From positions 140,313-204,312 of the forward strand of contig VZRS01012475.1 in NCBI GenBank assembly GCA_013398055.1: DNA of 64,000 nt. The letters run 5' to 3'. The translations under genes and the position numbers were made by a program. The notes under the pieces are model-generated. The model saw only the letters and a program-made list of their open reading frames with translations, did not search any database and had not been told where the DNA came from. Positions 39,766 to 51,700 of this stretch are shown here, in pieces; the first letter of the stretch is position 1; the number at the start of each line of letters is the position of its first letter. The stretch is from Ifrita kowaldi (lineage: Eukaryota > Chordata > Aves > Passeriformes > Cinclosomatidae).

Positions 39766-42700
39766 CTGGAAAAGAAAAATCAGAATTTGTGTCAATAATT
39801 TACATTTACCTTCTTAAAAAAAGAATTTCTTTGCTTATCTTCTTGGTATAAGAAAATTACCTCTGAAGACAGAACAAAAATAACAGCATTGGGTATCATG
39901 TCAGGTGGGTGATGACTCAGTTTCCCAGGATTCAGTCCAAGAAAATGAAAATAACCCAGCCATCACACAACTGGGTCAAAATAACCGGCCCAATGTCAAA
40001 GATAAAGTTCAGATTAGAAACTAGAAGTTCACAGTTTCTCCAGTTTCCCTATTCATTAGAAGTTCAATAAAGAACAGTTTTGAAAGTGGTTATTCTGGAA
40101 TCCTTTAAAAAAGAGAAGATAAAAATAAGAAAAATGGCAAAAGAAATATTTGACAATTATTATTATTAGTTGGTAGCATGGAGTCATAGGAAGGTCATTA
40201 GAGAAACAAAGGAGAAAATGAAGTCTGTGGGATCTCAAACCCCAAAGTACACCTGTGTGACCACAGCCAAGCACAGCTGGTGAGGAGGGGGCTCCAAGGA
40301 ACATTTGGTCAGGGGGATTTCTGGTGGCAGCACAGGAGAGACAGAGGCATTCAGTGAATACATCCTGTGACTAAAGACCAGAGAGGAAACAAATTTATAT
40401 GAAATAGGGAGATTTGACAGTTCTTCACAGGTTCTTGGCACTTCCCTCTGGGTGCCAACTATGGGAACTGTTGAGCAGCAACTGGTGCCAAAGGCATTTC
40501 CCAGCAGCAGGACGGGATGAACCCTCTGCCAGAGACTTTAAAGGTTTGGTACAATGAGCCCAGCCAAGCAGGCGAGTCCAAGCCCTGGGATGTCTGTGAG
40601 GAGCAGTGAGAAACAACTGTCCCAAGGCTCTGTGGCAGAGCAAGCCACACACCTTGGGATGGGCTGCAAGGCAGGGACTGAGCTGCCCCGGAGCCAGTGC
40701 AAGGATGGGAGGGTGCAGCTCAGGAGCACTGGGGCCACTGCTGCCCCAACCCCATGGCTGGTGCCTGGACGACCCTCCTGACTGCGAGGACTTCTCTGCC
40801 TCTTTGGATCTCCCACCGTCTGTGTCAATCCATGCATCTCATCTACTGCCTGTGTGATGCAGGAGCCAGAGCTGCAGCTGGTGGCTGCAAGCACTGCTCC
40901 AGGCCCCAACACCTATCAAAGGTAAACCCATGTTGGGCATGCATAAAACAGTCAGGTTTTCCAGAACATTCTACTCACCTTCTTTGGGCTTTCTAACACA
41001 AATGATAAGAGAGATGACAAGGAAAACCACAGCACCACACACCACAGCAATCAGGATGACCAGGTACAGGGACAAGCCAGTCCTCTGGAAATCTAAAGTG
41101 ATACAATAGAGGACTTTAAGACAGAGGAGCCCTCCTGGGTAACAGCAGCAGCACTTACACGACATTTACCATGTCCCTGAGGATAGCAACAGCCAGCCCT
41201 GCCTGAGCACACAGGGCTGTGTCCCCAGAGACCCTTGGTCTGGCAGCTCTGAGTGGGTGTTGTGTGACCCAGCACTCTGTGTACACCTCACCAAGAGACC
41301 ACAGCCGTACAGACAGCATCCACCTCATAATGCTGAGGCAACAGGGGTGTGAGCTGGGCAGGATAACTGCACTGCATATCATGAAATAAAGCTTTCCATT
41401 CGAGGGTGCTGCTCAGTTCTGTTTGGAAAGTGTCTAAACTTGTCACAATGCTGCAAAGCTGAAGGATGTGTAGATCTGCTTGAGGCACACATTGAGGTTT
41501 TTCTGCTGTTCCAGCTTTGACAGTCTGAGATAAAAATGGACCAGCTGCTGAGGAACACAGCTGCAACTCTGTGTGCCCCATATATCAACTTTTTTTTTTC
41601 CACTCTTCCATAAAAACATCCAGAGCCTTTTAAAGAGTCACCATGAATCATCTGGGTCCTTTGAGAACAGCCATTAATGCAATTTGCAGCTAAAAAGGCA
41701 GAATACTAATTTTGAAGCTGAAGTTCTTGACTACAGAGCATCTGGTCTGGGTTCTTGATCTTCTTCTCAGCTTGGTTTCGTTCTTACTTACCCTGAATTG
41801 TATCATTCTTCCCTGGATATCCCACACCACTCTCGGAGGTTGTTGTTGTTATGGGCAGATCTGCAAAACAAACATGAGTGAAAGGCTGACAGTGCATTTC
41901 CAGCCCTCATTTTAGCACCAGGAGGTCTGGGATTAGGGCTGTAGGATCAGAAGAGAATGCCTCCAGCCCCTTTACAAGGCAATGAAAGCAGGCAAACTGC
42001 AGAAATGAGCACTGTGTATACACTATACTATAGAGAGCACATGTAGTACCATACAGTCACTGGATGGATACTACATATCGTGTATATACACACTATACAT
42101 GCATACACAAACTACATATACACACACCAGATACAGACGTGTATTTGTATGTCTGTACACACATACCTGCAGTAGTGGTGGAGCCCCATGGAATCCAGGA
42201 GATTCCTGAGGTACCTCGGGACTCCAGCTCTGTTTGTGTTTGTCCTGCAAGAACAATCAACACCTGTCAACATCTTTCCTCAGCTTCTGGTGACCAACAC
42301 CAGCTTCTACAATCCCCACGTGATTGCTGGGGCACCATAGATCCAAACGAAACATAATCCAAACACAGAAGGTTACCACAAGCAGACCTACTCTAGTCCA
42401 GGCCTAAATTCCCACATCCCACAAAAACAAATGGGAAATCACAAGCCCTCCCTCAAAACTGCTGTCCCTGGTCAGGTACATGCTTTCGGTCAGGTCTGAA
42501 GCAGCTTTTGCATCCCTCATGTCTGCCACTGGAGACACCAGATCTACCTCCCCTCAGCAGCTTCCATTCAGGATCAGATAACAAGTAAAAAAGCCCTTTA
42601 GAAAAGAACCAAGCCCAGAACATCCCATCCCATATGCTCTGCAACTTAGGAAATGGCATTCAGCAGTCCTAAGACACGTACAGTCTCGCCTACAGAGGCA

Positions 42701-45700
42701 CAACCTATTAGCAAGCAAAAAGCCATCTGTAGAATGGAAAATGGGGGAAGGAAGACCTGCTTTCAGAAACATCTGGGTTAAAAACTGAGGCACATGGACT
42801 GAAAATCAATACTGCCAAGGCTCTGTTCCCCAGCAATAAAACCACTGCCAAGTGCTGGTGCCACACTGCCCCAACACCCCATCTTTGTCACCACTCTCAC
42901 CCCGACTTGTGGTTGAGTGGTGTCCCCCCGTGGTTCCCACATTCCTCTGCAAGGCTGCTGTTGTTGTGGGCAGATCTGCAAGGTAAGGGGAAGGGAGAGG
43001 CTTACACAGGGCTTTGACCGTGTTGGTGATGCTGCTGTGCTACAGAATTCTCCACAGGTGGGATAGGCACAGGAGGAAGCAGCCCCCACCCAGCTGACAG
43101 GAGGGGGATGCTGTGCCAGCAGCGTTAGCCAGCATCTGCAGCACTGACCCCTGTTCCCGGGCTGTTCCCTCCAGTGTGCGACTGCTGTGAGAAACACCAC
43201 AGGGCTCGAGCCAAAGCTTCGTGCCCTGGGGGGCTCAGCAGGCTCTGCCTCTTTCACAGGCCAGTGTGTGGTACCTGTGCTTGGCTCTGCCATCAGGGAC
43301 TTCACAGCTTTGCTGATCAAGTAACCAGCCAAGGAGAGCTGCAAGTTTTCCACCCGACACCCATCATGGAATCATTTAGATTGTAAAAGCGCTCTGAGGC
43401 CATTGAGTCCAACCTGTCACACAGAATCCCACAGAGCCTGGAGGTGTCAGAGTCTGGTGTGTGTGAAGTGCAGTGTGTCTCCCTGAGACACGCAGCTGGT
43501 CACGGTGGAGCAAAGGCCAGTTTGGTTTGTTCCCCCACTGCATTACCACTCACTTGTTCCTTGTTCTCAAAATAAAGCTGCGACTCCTTGTCTAAACTTG
43601 CTGAACTGCAGTGGGCAGCGTTACAGAGCAAGGGAGAACTTCAAAAAACCCACAGAGGAATAAATAAAGGTTTGAAGTAGAAACCTTCTTTTGCCTCAGA
43701 AAAGAGCAGTTCCTCAAAGAGGAGGAAACTGAATACAGGAAATAAAGAAGGACACCGACTGGAGCCAGTGGGGAGGAGTGTGTCAGAGTGCTGAAGGCGA
43801 TTGGCATTTCCTTCCTTCCGAGCAGAGAAGTAGGATGCTGTTCCTTTGCACTGCAGAAGGATGTTCTCTTCCGAGCCGCGGCTGTGGGCACTCACCTGTC
43901 ACCGTCAGCTGCACGGCATCGCTGCGCTGCACAACTCCGGCCCCAGCCCTGTTCTCTGCCTCGCAGAAGTACGTCCCGCTGTCAGAGGGCCGCAGGCTGT
44001 GCCACACCAGCTCAGCCCCGCTGCTCAGGAACACGGCTTCCCCCGCCGGGGCGCTCCGGAACCAGCGGTAGGCGATGGGAGGGGACCCGCTGGCCTCGCA
44101 GGTCAGGCTGGTGCTGGCTCCGGCCGGGACCGTCAGTCCCAGCTGTCCGGCTCTGATGATGGGCTTGGTGGCTGCCACTGGAAGACAAAGCAGAGGGGCC
44201 CAGGTCACAGAGCCCTGGCTGTGGTGGGGATGGTCCCCCTGCCATAGCAGTTCTCACTCTTGCTGTCGGTGCCTTCCCAGGAGGAAGCAGCTCGGCTCTC
44301 ACATCACCTCCCTGCACAGGATGAGCTCAGCTGTGCTGCCCGTGGCACTGGTGTCCTGCTCTCTGGGCTGATGATGTCTCTGTGCCTCTATAAACCTCCC
44401 ACACTGGGCAGAGGGAGGGCAAGCACATGCTGGTGAAATTTAGTCAAAAACCAGCCATGCAGTATCCCTGGGACTTCCCTACTGCTGCATGCCCCTGGGA
44501 AACATTGAGCCATTGGCTACAGATAGAGCCAAGGATGAACTGGTAATTGAGGAACCACAGGTCCTCCCCCAGCTGCAGGGTGTTGTGTCGTGGGCAGAAT
44601 TTCTCTCTGATCTACTTCTGGTTTCTTGCTGGAGGCTGACACTGATCAGCAAAATGCTTCTGCATGGGAACATGTGGTCACTTCCTCTCTGCTCTCTCCA
44701 ATTCCCAAAAGCCTTCCTGAGCCAAGCCTTCCCCTCCTGAACAGCCTCCTTCTTGGATTTACCTTTGACAACCTCCAATTTGGTGGTGATCTCCTTTGCT
44801 ATCAGGCTGTTGTTGCTGTCTCTCCAGGTGACCTGGCAAGTGTAGGTTCCTCTGTCAGAGACCTCCAGGTTCAGGATGAAGAGAGACACATTTCCTGGGG
44901 CATCCTTTGGGATGCTGACTCTGTCCCTATACTCTGACAGGAGAACATGGTCACCAGAGCCATCCCTGCGAAAGATGGTGCCTGAACCCTGGTCATGTAC
45001 CACAGTCCAGGTGAGGGTTTGCTGAACGAGGTCCTCCACAGGCACATAGGCACAAGGCAGAGTGATAGACTGCTTCCAGACACCTCTGACCTCACTGGGG
45101 CCACTCAGATCCAGAAAAGCTGCAGGAAGAAAGCAGGATGAAAATTAAGCCACAAAGCAGCCAGGGTGAAGGCAGCTCCCAGGTGGTAAAGCCATGGCAA
45201 GAGCATCGGCAAAGAGAACCCACTAGATGAGAAGCACAGGCAGTCAGTGGGGATGATGAGGGATGGGCTGCTCGGGGGTGGGTTAACCAAAAATCCATGT
45301 GGCATGAGGCAGATAGATGGGAGGGGGCTGATGGCCAGGGGCACTGACTCCTGCCATGTGTGCAGCCTGGCCCTCCTGCTCTGCCTGGTGCTTTTCTGCC
45401 ACCACCAACACTGAGTAGAGCACTGGGTCAGAGTTATTGGTTAATTTAGGCCTGAGGGAAGGAGTTGGTCTAAAGTCCAAGTTGCAGCTCCCTGGTCTCA
45501 GCCAGTGTCTGCTCCAGACGTCACCCTTGGGGCTTCTGAGGAACAGCAAAGACCTCTCCACTGCCTATTTGTTTTTCTGAAACACACCATTCTCTCAGCC
45601 TAAGCCAAACATGAGAAGCTTAAACCATGGAGTAAAGAAGTCTAAAGCTCTTCACATTTTCCTGTAAAAATGAAGACCATTGCCTTTGTCCAGTACATTT

Positions 45701-46111
45701 CTCTCACTCTGAGGTTTGACTCTAAGCTTCCACAGACATTGCTTTACCTCTTCTGGTGGTTTTCAAACCTGCCTTTTCCTGGAAACACAAGCACTAATCA
45801 GACCCTTTGTGTTCCATGAAATAACTGTCACCACGTGTGTGGGACCTCTGTCCTCCATGTACACGGGCAGAGTTTCCACGGCCTCGTGCACTGTTGCACT
45901 CTGTGGCCACTGGATCTGAAACACCTGGAGCCCCGAGCCAGCAGCACACAGACTTGGCCTTTTTGCCATATCTCTCTTCCCAAAACAGAGCCACCCCTGC
46001 CAAGCACACACAGACACCCCAGCGCAGGGCAGGGGCCCATGCCCAGACAGACTCACCGCTGCAGAGGAGAAGGGAACTCACGAGCACAGCTGCTCGCAGC
46101 AGCATTTCCAT
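38447..46111 (-). CDS. VSIG4: VSIG4-like (CRIg) complement receptor, paralogue A
   Basis: Type I membrane protein of the Ig superfamily. Human VSIG4/CRIg is a macrophage receptor that binds C3b and iC3b and clears opsonised particles. Nine coding exons, all GT-AG and phase-consistent: 46057-46111, 44763-45119, 43896-44177, 42901-42975, 42167-42244, 41792-41860, 40979-41092, 39744-39765, 38447-38639, giving 414 aa (human is 399). Residues about 1-18 are the signal peptide (MEMLLRAAVLVSSLLLCS), 19-137 V-set, 138-231 C2-set, 232-305 a Thr/Ser-rich stalk over three symmetric phase 1-1 exons, 306-343 the transmembrane exon, 344-414 the tail. Key V residues: Cys in TLPCAYV and YTCQVTW, and the RRDGSGDH loop that matches human RDSSGDH. 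I start at the first ATG (46111); a second in-frame ATG is two codons later and equally possible. The two-exon tail layout, with a tiny 22-nt exon holding VYDV, parallels human VYEAAR. Confidence 0.92.
40979..41092 (-). CDS. VSIG4: VSIG4-A transmembrane exon
   Basis: The exon encodes FQRTGLSLYLVILIAVV then CGAVVFLVISLIIC and the stop-transfer VRKPKE, a clear single-pass helix of about 25 hydrophobic residues with basic residues on the cytoplasmic side. Acceptor AG at 41093-41094, donor GT at 40977-40978. Confidence 0.93.
41792..42975 (-). CDS. VSIG4: VSIG4-A stalk, three small exons
   Basis: Exons 42901-42975, 42167-42244 and 41792-41860 (75, 78 and 69 nt) are all phase 1-1, so any one can be skipped without a frameshift. 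Two of them begin with the same DLP(T/I)TTT motif (42975 and 41860), which suggests they arose by exon duplication. The content is Thr/Ser/Gly-rich, typical of a mucin-like membrane-proximal stalk with O-glycosylation potential. Confidence 0.85.
42075..42165. repeat. Degenerate (AC/AT)n tract in VSIG4-A intron
   Basis: TATATACACACTATACATG, CATATACACACACC and similar, in the intron just before the middle stalk exon acceptor/donor region; low complexity. Confidence 0.7.
43365..43419 (-). mobile_element. CR1 3' scrap inside the duplicated block (A copy)
   Basis: Same sequence and position within the block as the scrap at 29714-29768. Confidence 0.75.
43896..44177 (-). CDS. VSIG4: VSIG4-A C2-set Ig exon
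   Basis: 282 nt, phase 1-1. It encodes AATKPIIRAGQLGLTVP, the Cys in SLTCEAS, Trp in YRWFR and Cys in TYFCEAE, ending QLTVT. GSPPIAYRW parallels human GSPPISYIW. The exon is GC-rich with many CpGs, unlike the V exon, and its DNA is identical to the C2 exon of paralogue B at 30245-30526. Confidence 0.93.
44763..45119 (-). CDS. VSIG4: VSIG4-A V-set Ig exon
   Basis: 357 nt, phase 1-1, the same length as the V exon of paralogue B. It opens AFLDLSG and closes LEVVK. Canonical V-set pair: Cys in LPCAYV and Cys in YTCQVTW, with core Trp in LTWTV. N-glycosylation sequons NVS (PGNVSL) and NNS (SNNSL); the second is absent from B. The SGDH loop resembles the human C3b-binding V domain; ligand binding here is inferred. 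Confidence 0.93.
46057..46111 (-). CDS. VSIG4: VSIG4-A exon 1, signal peptide
   Basis: 55-nt exon: ATG, a Glu/Met/Leu start, then a hydrophobic core ending LLLCS, with donor GT at 46055-46056 in phase 1. Exon 1 of paralogue B is also exactly 55 nt and phase 1, which supports both starts. Confidence 0.85.
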
Positions 46112-46183
46112 CCTTCCCGGGGGAACGGCTGCTCCCCCTCCAGCCAGACTGACCCACTTTTCCCAAGCTGTGGTAAACCAGGT

Positions 46184-46193
46184 ACACTTCCCT
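46184..46193 (-). promoter_or_regulatory. ETS/PU.1-like site upstream of VSIG4-A
   Basis: AGGGAAGTGT on the gene strand, 73 bp before the ATG. The identical 10-mer sits 76 bp before the ATG of paralogue B. GGAA-core sites of this kind bind PU.1 in TATA-less macrophage promoters; I see no TATA box here. Confidence 0.4.
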
Positions 46194-46655
46194 GCCTGTG
46201 CTCACTCTGTCGCTGAGCGTCCAGGACAGCAGCCGGTGGTTTTTCCTTCCTCTTCATCAGAAATCAAGTGTCTCAGTGACTGCTGTCAGAGGCGTGGGCA
46301 GAGCGGAAACCCTAAGGAAGGGTGCAAAGAGGAAAGTTAAAAATTACTTCTACTCTATTTTGTATTTTCTGCTGAGCACGCTTTCCCCCCTTCTGTTTTT
46401 TAAATGTTTTCTTTTATTTCTTTTGATTCCTAAGCAACCATTTCTTCTTCTTTTCCTCCTTGTATTGCTTTCTGATGAAGAAGCTTTAACACGCAATTAC
46501 ACGTGCAGGTCTGAGAGAGAATTTGTAAGGAGCTGAACCATCTTGGTCCTCACAATTCACCTTCTCACCAGCTTCTATGACACCCACGACTATGTTTTAA
46601 GTTAAAGTTCACGAAACACCTTAAATTTTTACACTACCAGTGTGGGACAGATAAT

Positions 46656-46690
46656 TGTTGTAGGCCCTTTCCAACCGAAATATTCTATAT
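46656..46690 (+). mobile_element. CR1 3' scrap
   Basis: TTGTAGGCCCTTTCCAACC followed by GAAATATTCTAT, a typical CR1 3' terminus, located upstream of VSIG4-A. Confidence 0.7.
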
Positions 46691-47620
46691 CACTGTACCG
46701 CATTTAAGAGATGAAGAATTCAGGTATACAAATCTAAACCCAAAAATTTCCCAAGAGCTGCAGACACCTAAACCACCAATCCCATTGCATCTCACAGATG
46801 GATCCTCCTTTCTCACAGAGCAATTTAGCTGCTTGGTTTAATTGATTAATTGTTTTCAATTACAAGCCCTGATTGGGGCCATACATCCTTGCAGTGCCTT
46901 CAGACTGCTTTGGAAACAGGTGAACATGGAGATGCCCAGAGAGAAAAAAGAGGAACTTGTCAATGTAGAAAATCTTTGAGACCATAAAATCATGGTTTCT
47001 TAACTGAAATTATGTATTATTAATTAAATGTTATAGTTAATCTCTATAATTCAGTAATTAAGCACTAGCCCTGTCTAATAGAAGTATCTGTTTTCTATTG
47101 AAATATCCCTTTCAAGGTATTTTACTGCCTTTTGCTGTCTTCTACAGCTCTCAATTTTTCTTCCACTCCAATGAAAGAATCTCTTCTGCTTTGTTGCATT
47201 CAGCTGAATTGAAATGAGCCTTTGCTGTTGTTGCACCCAAATTCAACATCCCATCCTCAAATACAAGTAATCAGACTAATTCAGTGCAGCCAACCAAATC
47301 CCAGTCCCTGGTCTGGACACAGCCGTGCTGTAGTGATAGTGAGATACAGTTTGGGTCTGCAGTGGCACAGTGGAATCCTCCCGTGTGGCCCTGTATTCCT
47401 TCATCAGAAATTTCCCATGAGATGCCACTCCAGCCTGCAGCCACTGGGATAGGGAGAAGCAGGAAAAGCTGCTGTGGGGGCTGAAGTGTTCACATACCTC
47501 TTGGTCCAAGGGAGGAAAAGACCATGTTAAGGCTGAGTCATTGAAACTCCTTCTCAGGGAACAAGGAACAGAGCATGTAGGCAGAAGCCTACATTGTCTT
47601 GAACTAAGTCAAAAGGAAAC

Positions 47621-48206
47621 TGTGCTGGTTTTGGCTGGGGTAGAATTAATTGTCTTCACAGTTGCTAATATGGGGTTATGTTTTGGATTTGTGCTGAACA
47701 CAAGGTTGACAATATAGAGAGGATTTTGTTATTGCTAATCAGTGCTTACGTAGAGCCAAGGCCTTTTCTGCTTTTCTCATGGCCACAGTGGTGACGAGGC
47801 TGGGAGTACATGGGAGATTGGGAGGAGACACATCTGGGACAGGTGACCCCAACTGACCATACCACATGACATCGTGTTCAGTATATAAAGCTGGGGGGAG
47901 GAAGGAGGAAGTGGGGGGGAATATATGGAGTGATGGTTTTTGTCTTCCCAGGTCACCATTACATGTGATGGGACTCTGCTCTCCTGGAGGTGGCTGAACA
48001 CCTGCCTGCCCGTGGGAAGCAGTGAATGAACCCTTTGTTTTTCCTTACTTATGTGCCAGCTTTTGCTTTCACTATTAATCTGTCTTTATCTCAACCCACA
48101 AGTTTTCCAGCTTTTACCCTGCCAATTGTCTCCACAATCCCAGTGGTGGGAGAGTGAGTGAGTGGCTGCGTGGGACTTGATTGCTGGCTGGGGTGAAAAC
48201 ACATCA
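47621..48206 (+). mobile_element. Solo LTR, passerine ERV type
   Basis: About 586 bp from TGTGCTGGTTTTGGC to GAAAACACATCA, with a TATATAAAGC promoter motif near 47881 and typical U3/R wording (CTTTTGCTTTCACTATTAA, ATCTCAACCCA). I recognise it as resembling a family very abundant in passerine genomes, from memory. No target duplication is visible at these ends (GAAAC and GGGAT), so the ends are approximate or eroded. It lies 1.5 kb upstream of the VSIG4-A start in opposite orientation. Confidence 0.8.
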
Positions 48207-48553
48207 GGGATGTATCACTAGCGGGATCTGGACCAACCAGGAAGCTGAAATTCAAACTGTGTGACTAAAAAGATGTGTAGATATTTATTCATGTATTTGA
48301 ATTTACCCTTTTGATTTGGAACACTGGCAGGAAAAGTCTTGTCCTTTATACAATACAGGACCAGGCACCTGTACCTAAGGCAACCCTGTCGGGGTACACT
48401 ACGTGGTGATAGAGAGATAGGCCCTGAAGGCCGGAGAGAGAGCCTCTTTCCCGGGCCCATAGGTGACCCTGGGACTGTATCCAGGTCACCGGGCATGGGC
48501 GGAGAGAGGATTGTGAGTTTGGGGACAGGGATGGACCTGTGAGAGGTGATGAT

Positions 48554-48774
48554 TGTAGTTTGTGACCTTAAAGGGTATTGTTTACCTGTTACCATAATAG
48601 GCAAAACCTGGGCACTACCCCAGGTGCTTGGGGGACACTGTGGTGAACATCTTTCCTGTTTATATGATGTTATATCCTGGGTGTGCTGGTATTTAGGGAA
48701 ATTCTGTCTGTGCAATAAACGACTTTGCATCCCCATCTTGTGTGTGGAGTCCATGCCCATGCATGATCACTGCA
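48554..48774 (+). mobile_element. Possible second LTR or LTR-like fragment
   Basis: Runs from TGTAGTTTGTGACC to ATGATCACTGCA, with AATAAA at about 48715 placed as in an R region. TG...CA ends are present, but no target duplication or homology could be confirmed. It may instead be unique sequence. Confidence 0.3.
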
Positions 48775-51700
48775 CAACCCCTTACTTCTGCTTTGAGCAG
48801 CTGTGGTATCATCTGTGGTACTTTTCAAAACAACAATATTGTTTTAGGAGACAGTAAAACATTCTGAGCATGGATGGATGAGGTGGCATCACACAGCCCA
48901 GGAGAGATGGAGCAAAATCAGTTTTTCTCGTATTCTGGAAAGCTCTGTTAGCAAGCACACAGGAGATATGAACTGGTGGCAGGGATCCCATGGTCGGTGT
49001 GGGGAGGGCTGGGTAGAAACAGTGCAAAAGTAGATCTGAAAGGAGCATGAGACGGGCACTTGGCACTTTCTCAGTCTGCACTCGCCACGCCTGGGAGTGT
49101 TCTGTGAATTCCCAGCATGTGAACGATAAGGAAGAGCAATCTTTCCTCCCCAGACACACCCGATAAAGCCAAGGAGCCAGTGCAACAGCCACGTGGAGAA
49201 GGAAGGAAGCTGCTGCTACACAGAGGCCCCTGCGGTCGCGGGTAACAAACTGGTGACACATCAGGCTGCAGTGCCCCCACCCCGTCTGGCACATGGGGGC
49301 TGGTGACCACTGCCCGGCTGCTGGCCCTCGGGCACAGGCTGGGCAGCAGCTGCTCTGCACTGGGCTGCAGACAGATTCAGCCAGCTGTCATAGCAGAAGA
49401 GTCTGTCCACAGCTCCACATGCCAACCCCACTGCCGTGTTCTTGTCCTTGTCCTGAAGCAGAGCAGCATGTTCTGTATAAAGATCCTTTTTCTTGGCAGT
49501 GTAAATGATGAACACGAAAATCCCACACAAACTGTAATGCCCACAGTGTCAGTTACCCCAGGCAGGGTCTGCACAGGGTGCCATGTCTGGATCCGGGGTC
49601 TGCCTGATGCTACACATAATCTGGGCTGTTCCCTGTTTCCTTCTGTTATCTCCAGTAAATATTTCAATCCATACCTTATGGAGCTGAGGGCCTTGCCTAC
49701 TGAAGGCTATGGAGAACATGCACAGGTGCACTACATCTGGTGTATTTTTCAGCACACATGGTATTTTGAACTTTCACATCATCCCTTTTGAAAAACCAGT
49801 CCCAGGTGCCCTTCTCCTGGGCTCTGGAAACAGACACTAGGGCTTCCTCATCATCCTAGTCATTCCTGAACCAGCAGCAGCTGTGTCATTAGACCATGCC
49901 CCAGGAGCAAGAAAACTCTTAATTCTGGAAAAATCAGTAATCAGGTTTGGGAAACATTGACACATACAGGAACACACACAAAGAATGTACAAGATACACT
50001 GTAATGCTTTTGCAATTTTTGAGTTTAATTACTTCAGCATGTGGGTTTTTCTTGCTATTCAGTCTTCCCCTTTCCATTGCAATCTTTCTCAAGAAAGTTG
50101 CACAAATACTTTTCCCAGACCAGTACATAAACCAGACACACAGATGCACAAACTTTTTTTTAAGCCTTGGTTTCTTAACTTCTTAAGAGAGAAAGTGTAT
50201 TAAAAATCCATGATGCACTCAGACCCAGTATCTGACAGTGAGCTGCACTGAGGGGAGAGGACTCTGTGACAGAGGAACATGACACTAATCCATAACAGGA
50301 ATTACAGTCCAACCTGCGCAGGGAGTCAGAGGTGCAGATCAGCCTCCCAAAGAACTCTGTTGTCTGCACGGTGCTGTCAAACAGCACACCAGAAAAGTCT
50401 GGTTTTCACTGTTTCACTCTCAGCAAAACTGTGGCCTTTGGGAAGGAATTAAACCAAACCTGACCTGGGACAGATGCAACATGCTCACCTCCCCCTCTCC
50501 CTTCAGCTCATGAAAACTTGAGACTATTCAGCCCTTGGCCTCAAGAAGTCAGCAAAAGAAAGACTGTGAAGGCTTGAATAAGACAAACTTGACAAAAGGC
50601 AATTCAAAAGATGGAAATGAGAAGGGTCACAAGAACAGGTACAGAAGCACAGAAATAAAATGACACTGAAGGTGTTACACACTCAGGAGCAGGACCTTCC
50701 TTTGCAACTCACAGATCTGACAGTGAAGCACAAATCCAACAAAGTCGGGCCAGCACAGGTAACATGCATTATCTAGCAGGCTTCAGATTATCTACCTTGG
50801 ATTCTTGAATATAAAAGAGCTCAGCACTTAATAGTTCAGGAACGTTAGAGAGAACAAAGCTGGTAGGTAGCTTGAATTCCTCAAACTGGAAAAATTTGAA
50901 GTAACTGTGCTGGTAGGAATATCAGGTGATATTATCCAAGGGGGTTTCTACCTGCATCCAGGCCTCTTGTAGCCCCAGCAGTTTGCTGTCGCTTCAGCAC
51001 GCAGCAGGTTAGTGTGGGCTGGCGAAGCTATGACATGCTTGGTACTAGCACAGAACTTGCTGCTCTACTGACACCAAGGCTGGGCTCCACAGTACAGCTG
51101 CTCAGAGAACTTGGGAAACAGTGCCAAAAGAAACTTTGGGAAAAGACTTTTTGACGAAGCAGACACTAGTGTATATAATTCATTGTCAAAAGACTCAGAT
51201 GCATCTGGTTAATTTGGCTTTAAGGTTCCACGGGCAGAAATTGCAGCGTGAAGCCTGGTGTCCATCCAGGGACAGGGAATAATAGCTGCTACCAGCACAG
51301 AGATACCTTAATGTGACACTCTCTGTCAGTGCAAGGCACCCCAGGGCTCCCCTTTTCATTTTAGGGCAGCTGCTGGCCTTTGCTAAATATGAATCAGTCC
51401 TACTGACCATCTCCAAGGACACATGACCTGTGAACTGGGGGCAGGTTACCCCGGAACTGCCATGCAATGTGCATGAGAAATCAGCGCTACACAGAGGGGC
51501 AAGCACTTCCTACCACAACTCCTACAATCCGGGGCAATGGATGTGTGCTAGGCATGTTAAAAAATAATACTCCACAGTTAAAATGTCATTTTCCATAGGA
51601 AAAATGTTCCCTATACCTAGGAGCAAATCTAGGAGTACGAAAGTGATCTAAGCAGATGCAAACAACTGTAGCCAGTAACTATCAAAAAAGAAATCTCAAA

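Larger units (their letters stand above)
42889..44325. repeat. Segmental duplication, copy in VSIG4-A
   Basis: Partner of 29238-30674. In A the block runs smoothly into the other stalk exons, so A is the likelier source. Confidence 0.93.

Noticed and set aside
48218..48760. 180-codon open frame on the minus strand
   Set aside because: Runs antisense through LTR-like sequence; its translation is Ser/Pro/Arg-rich with no family resemblance.
49546..49553. 8-mer miR-223 target match (AACTGACA) on the minus strand downstream of HSF3
   Set aside because: 2.6 kb past the stop with no proof of UTR, and one or two such 8-mers are expected by chance in this much DNA.
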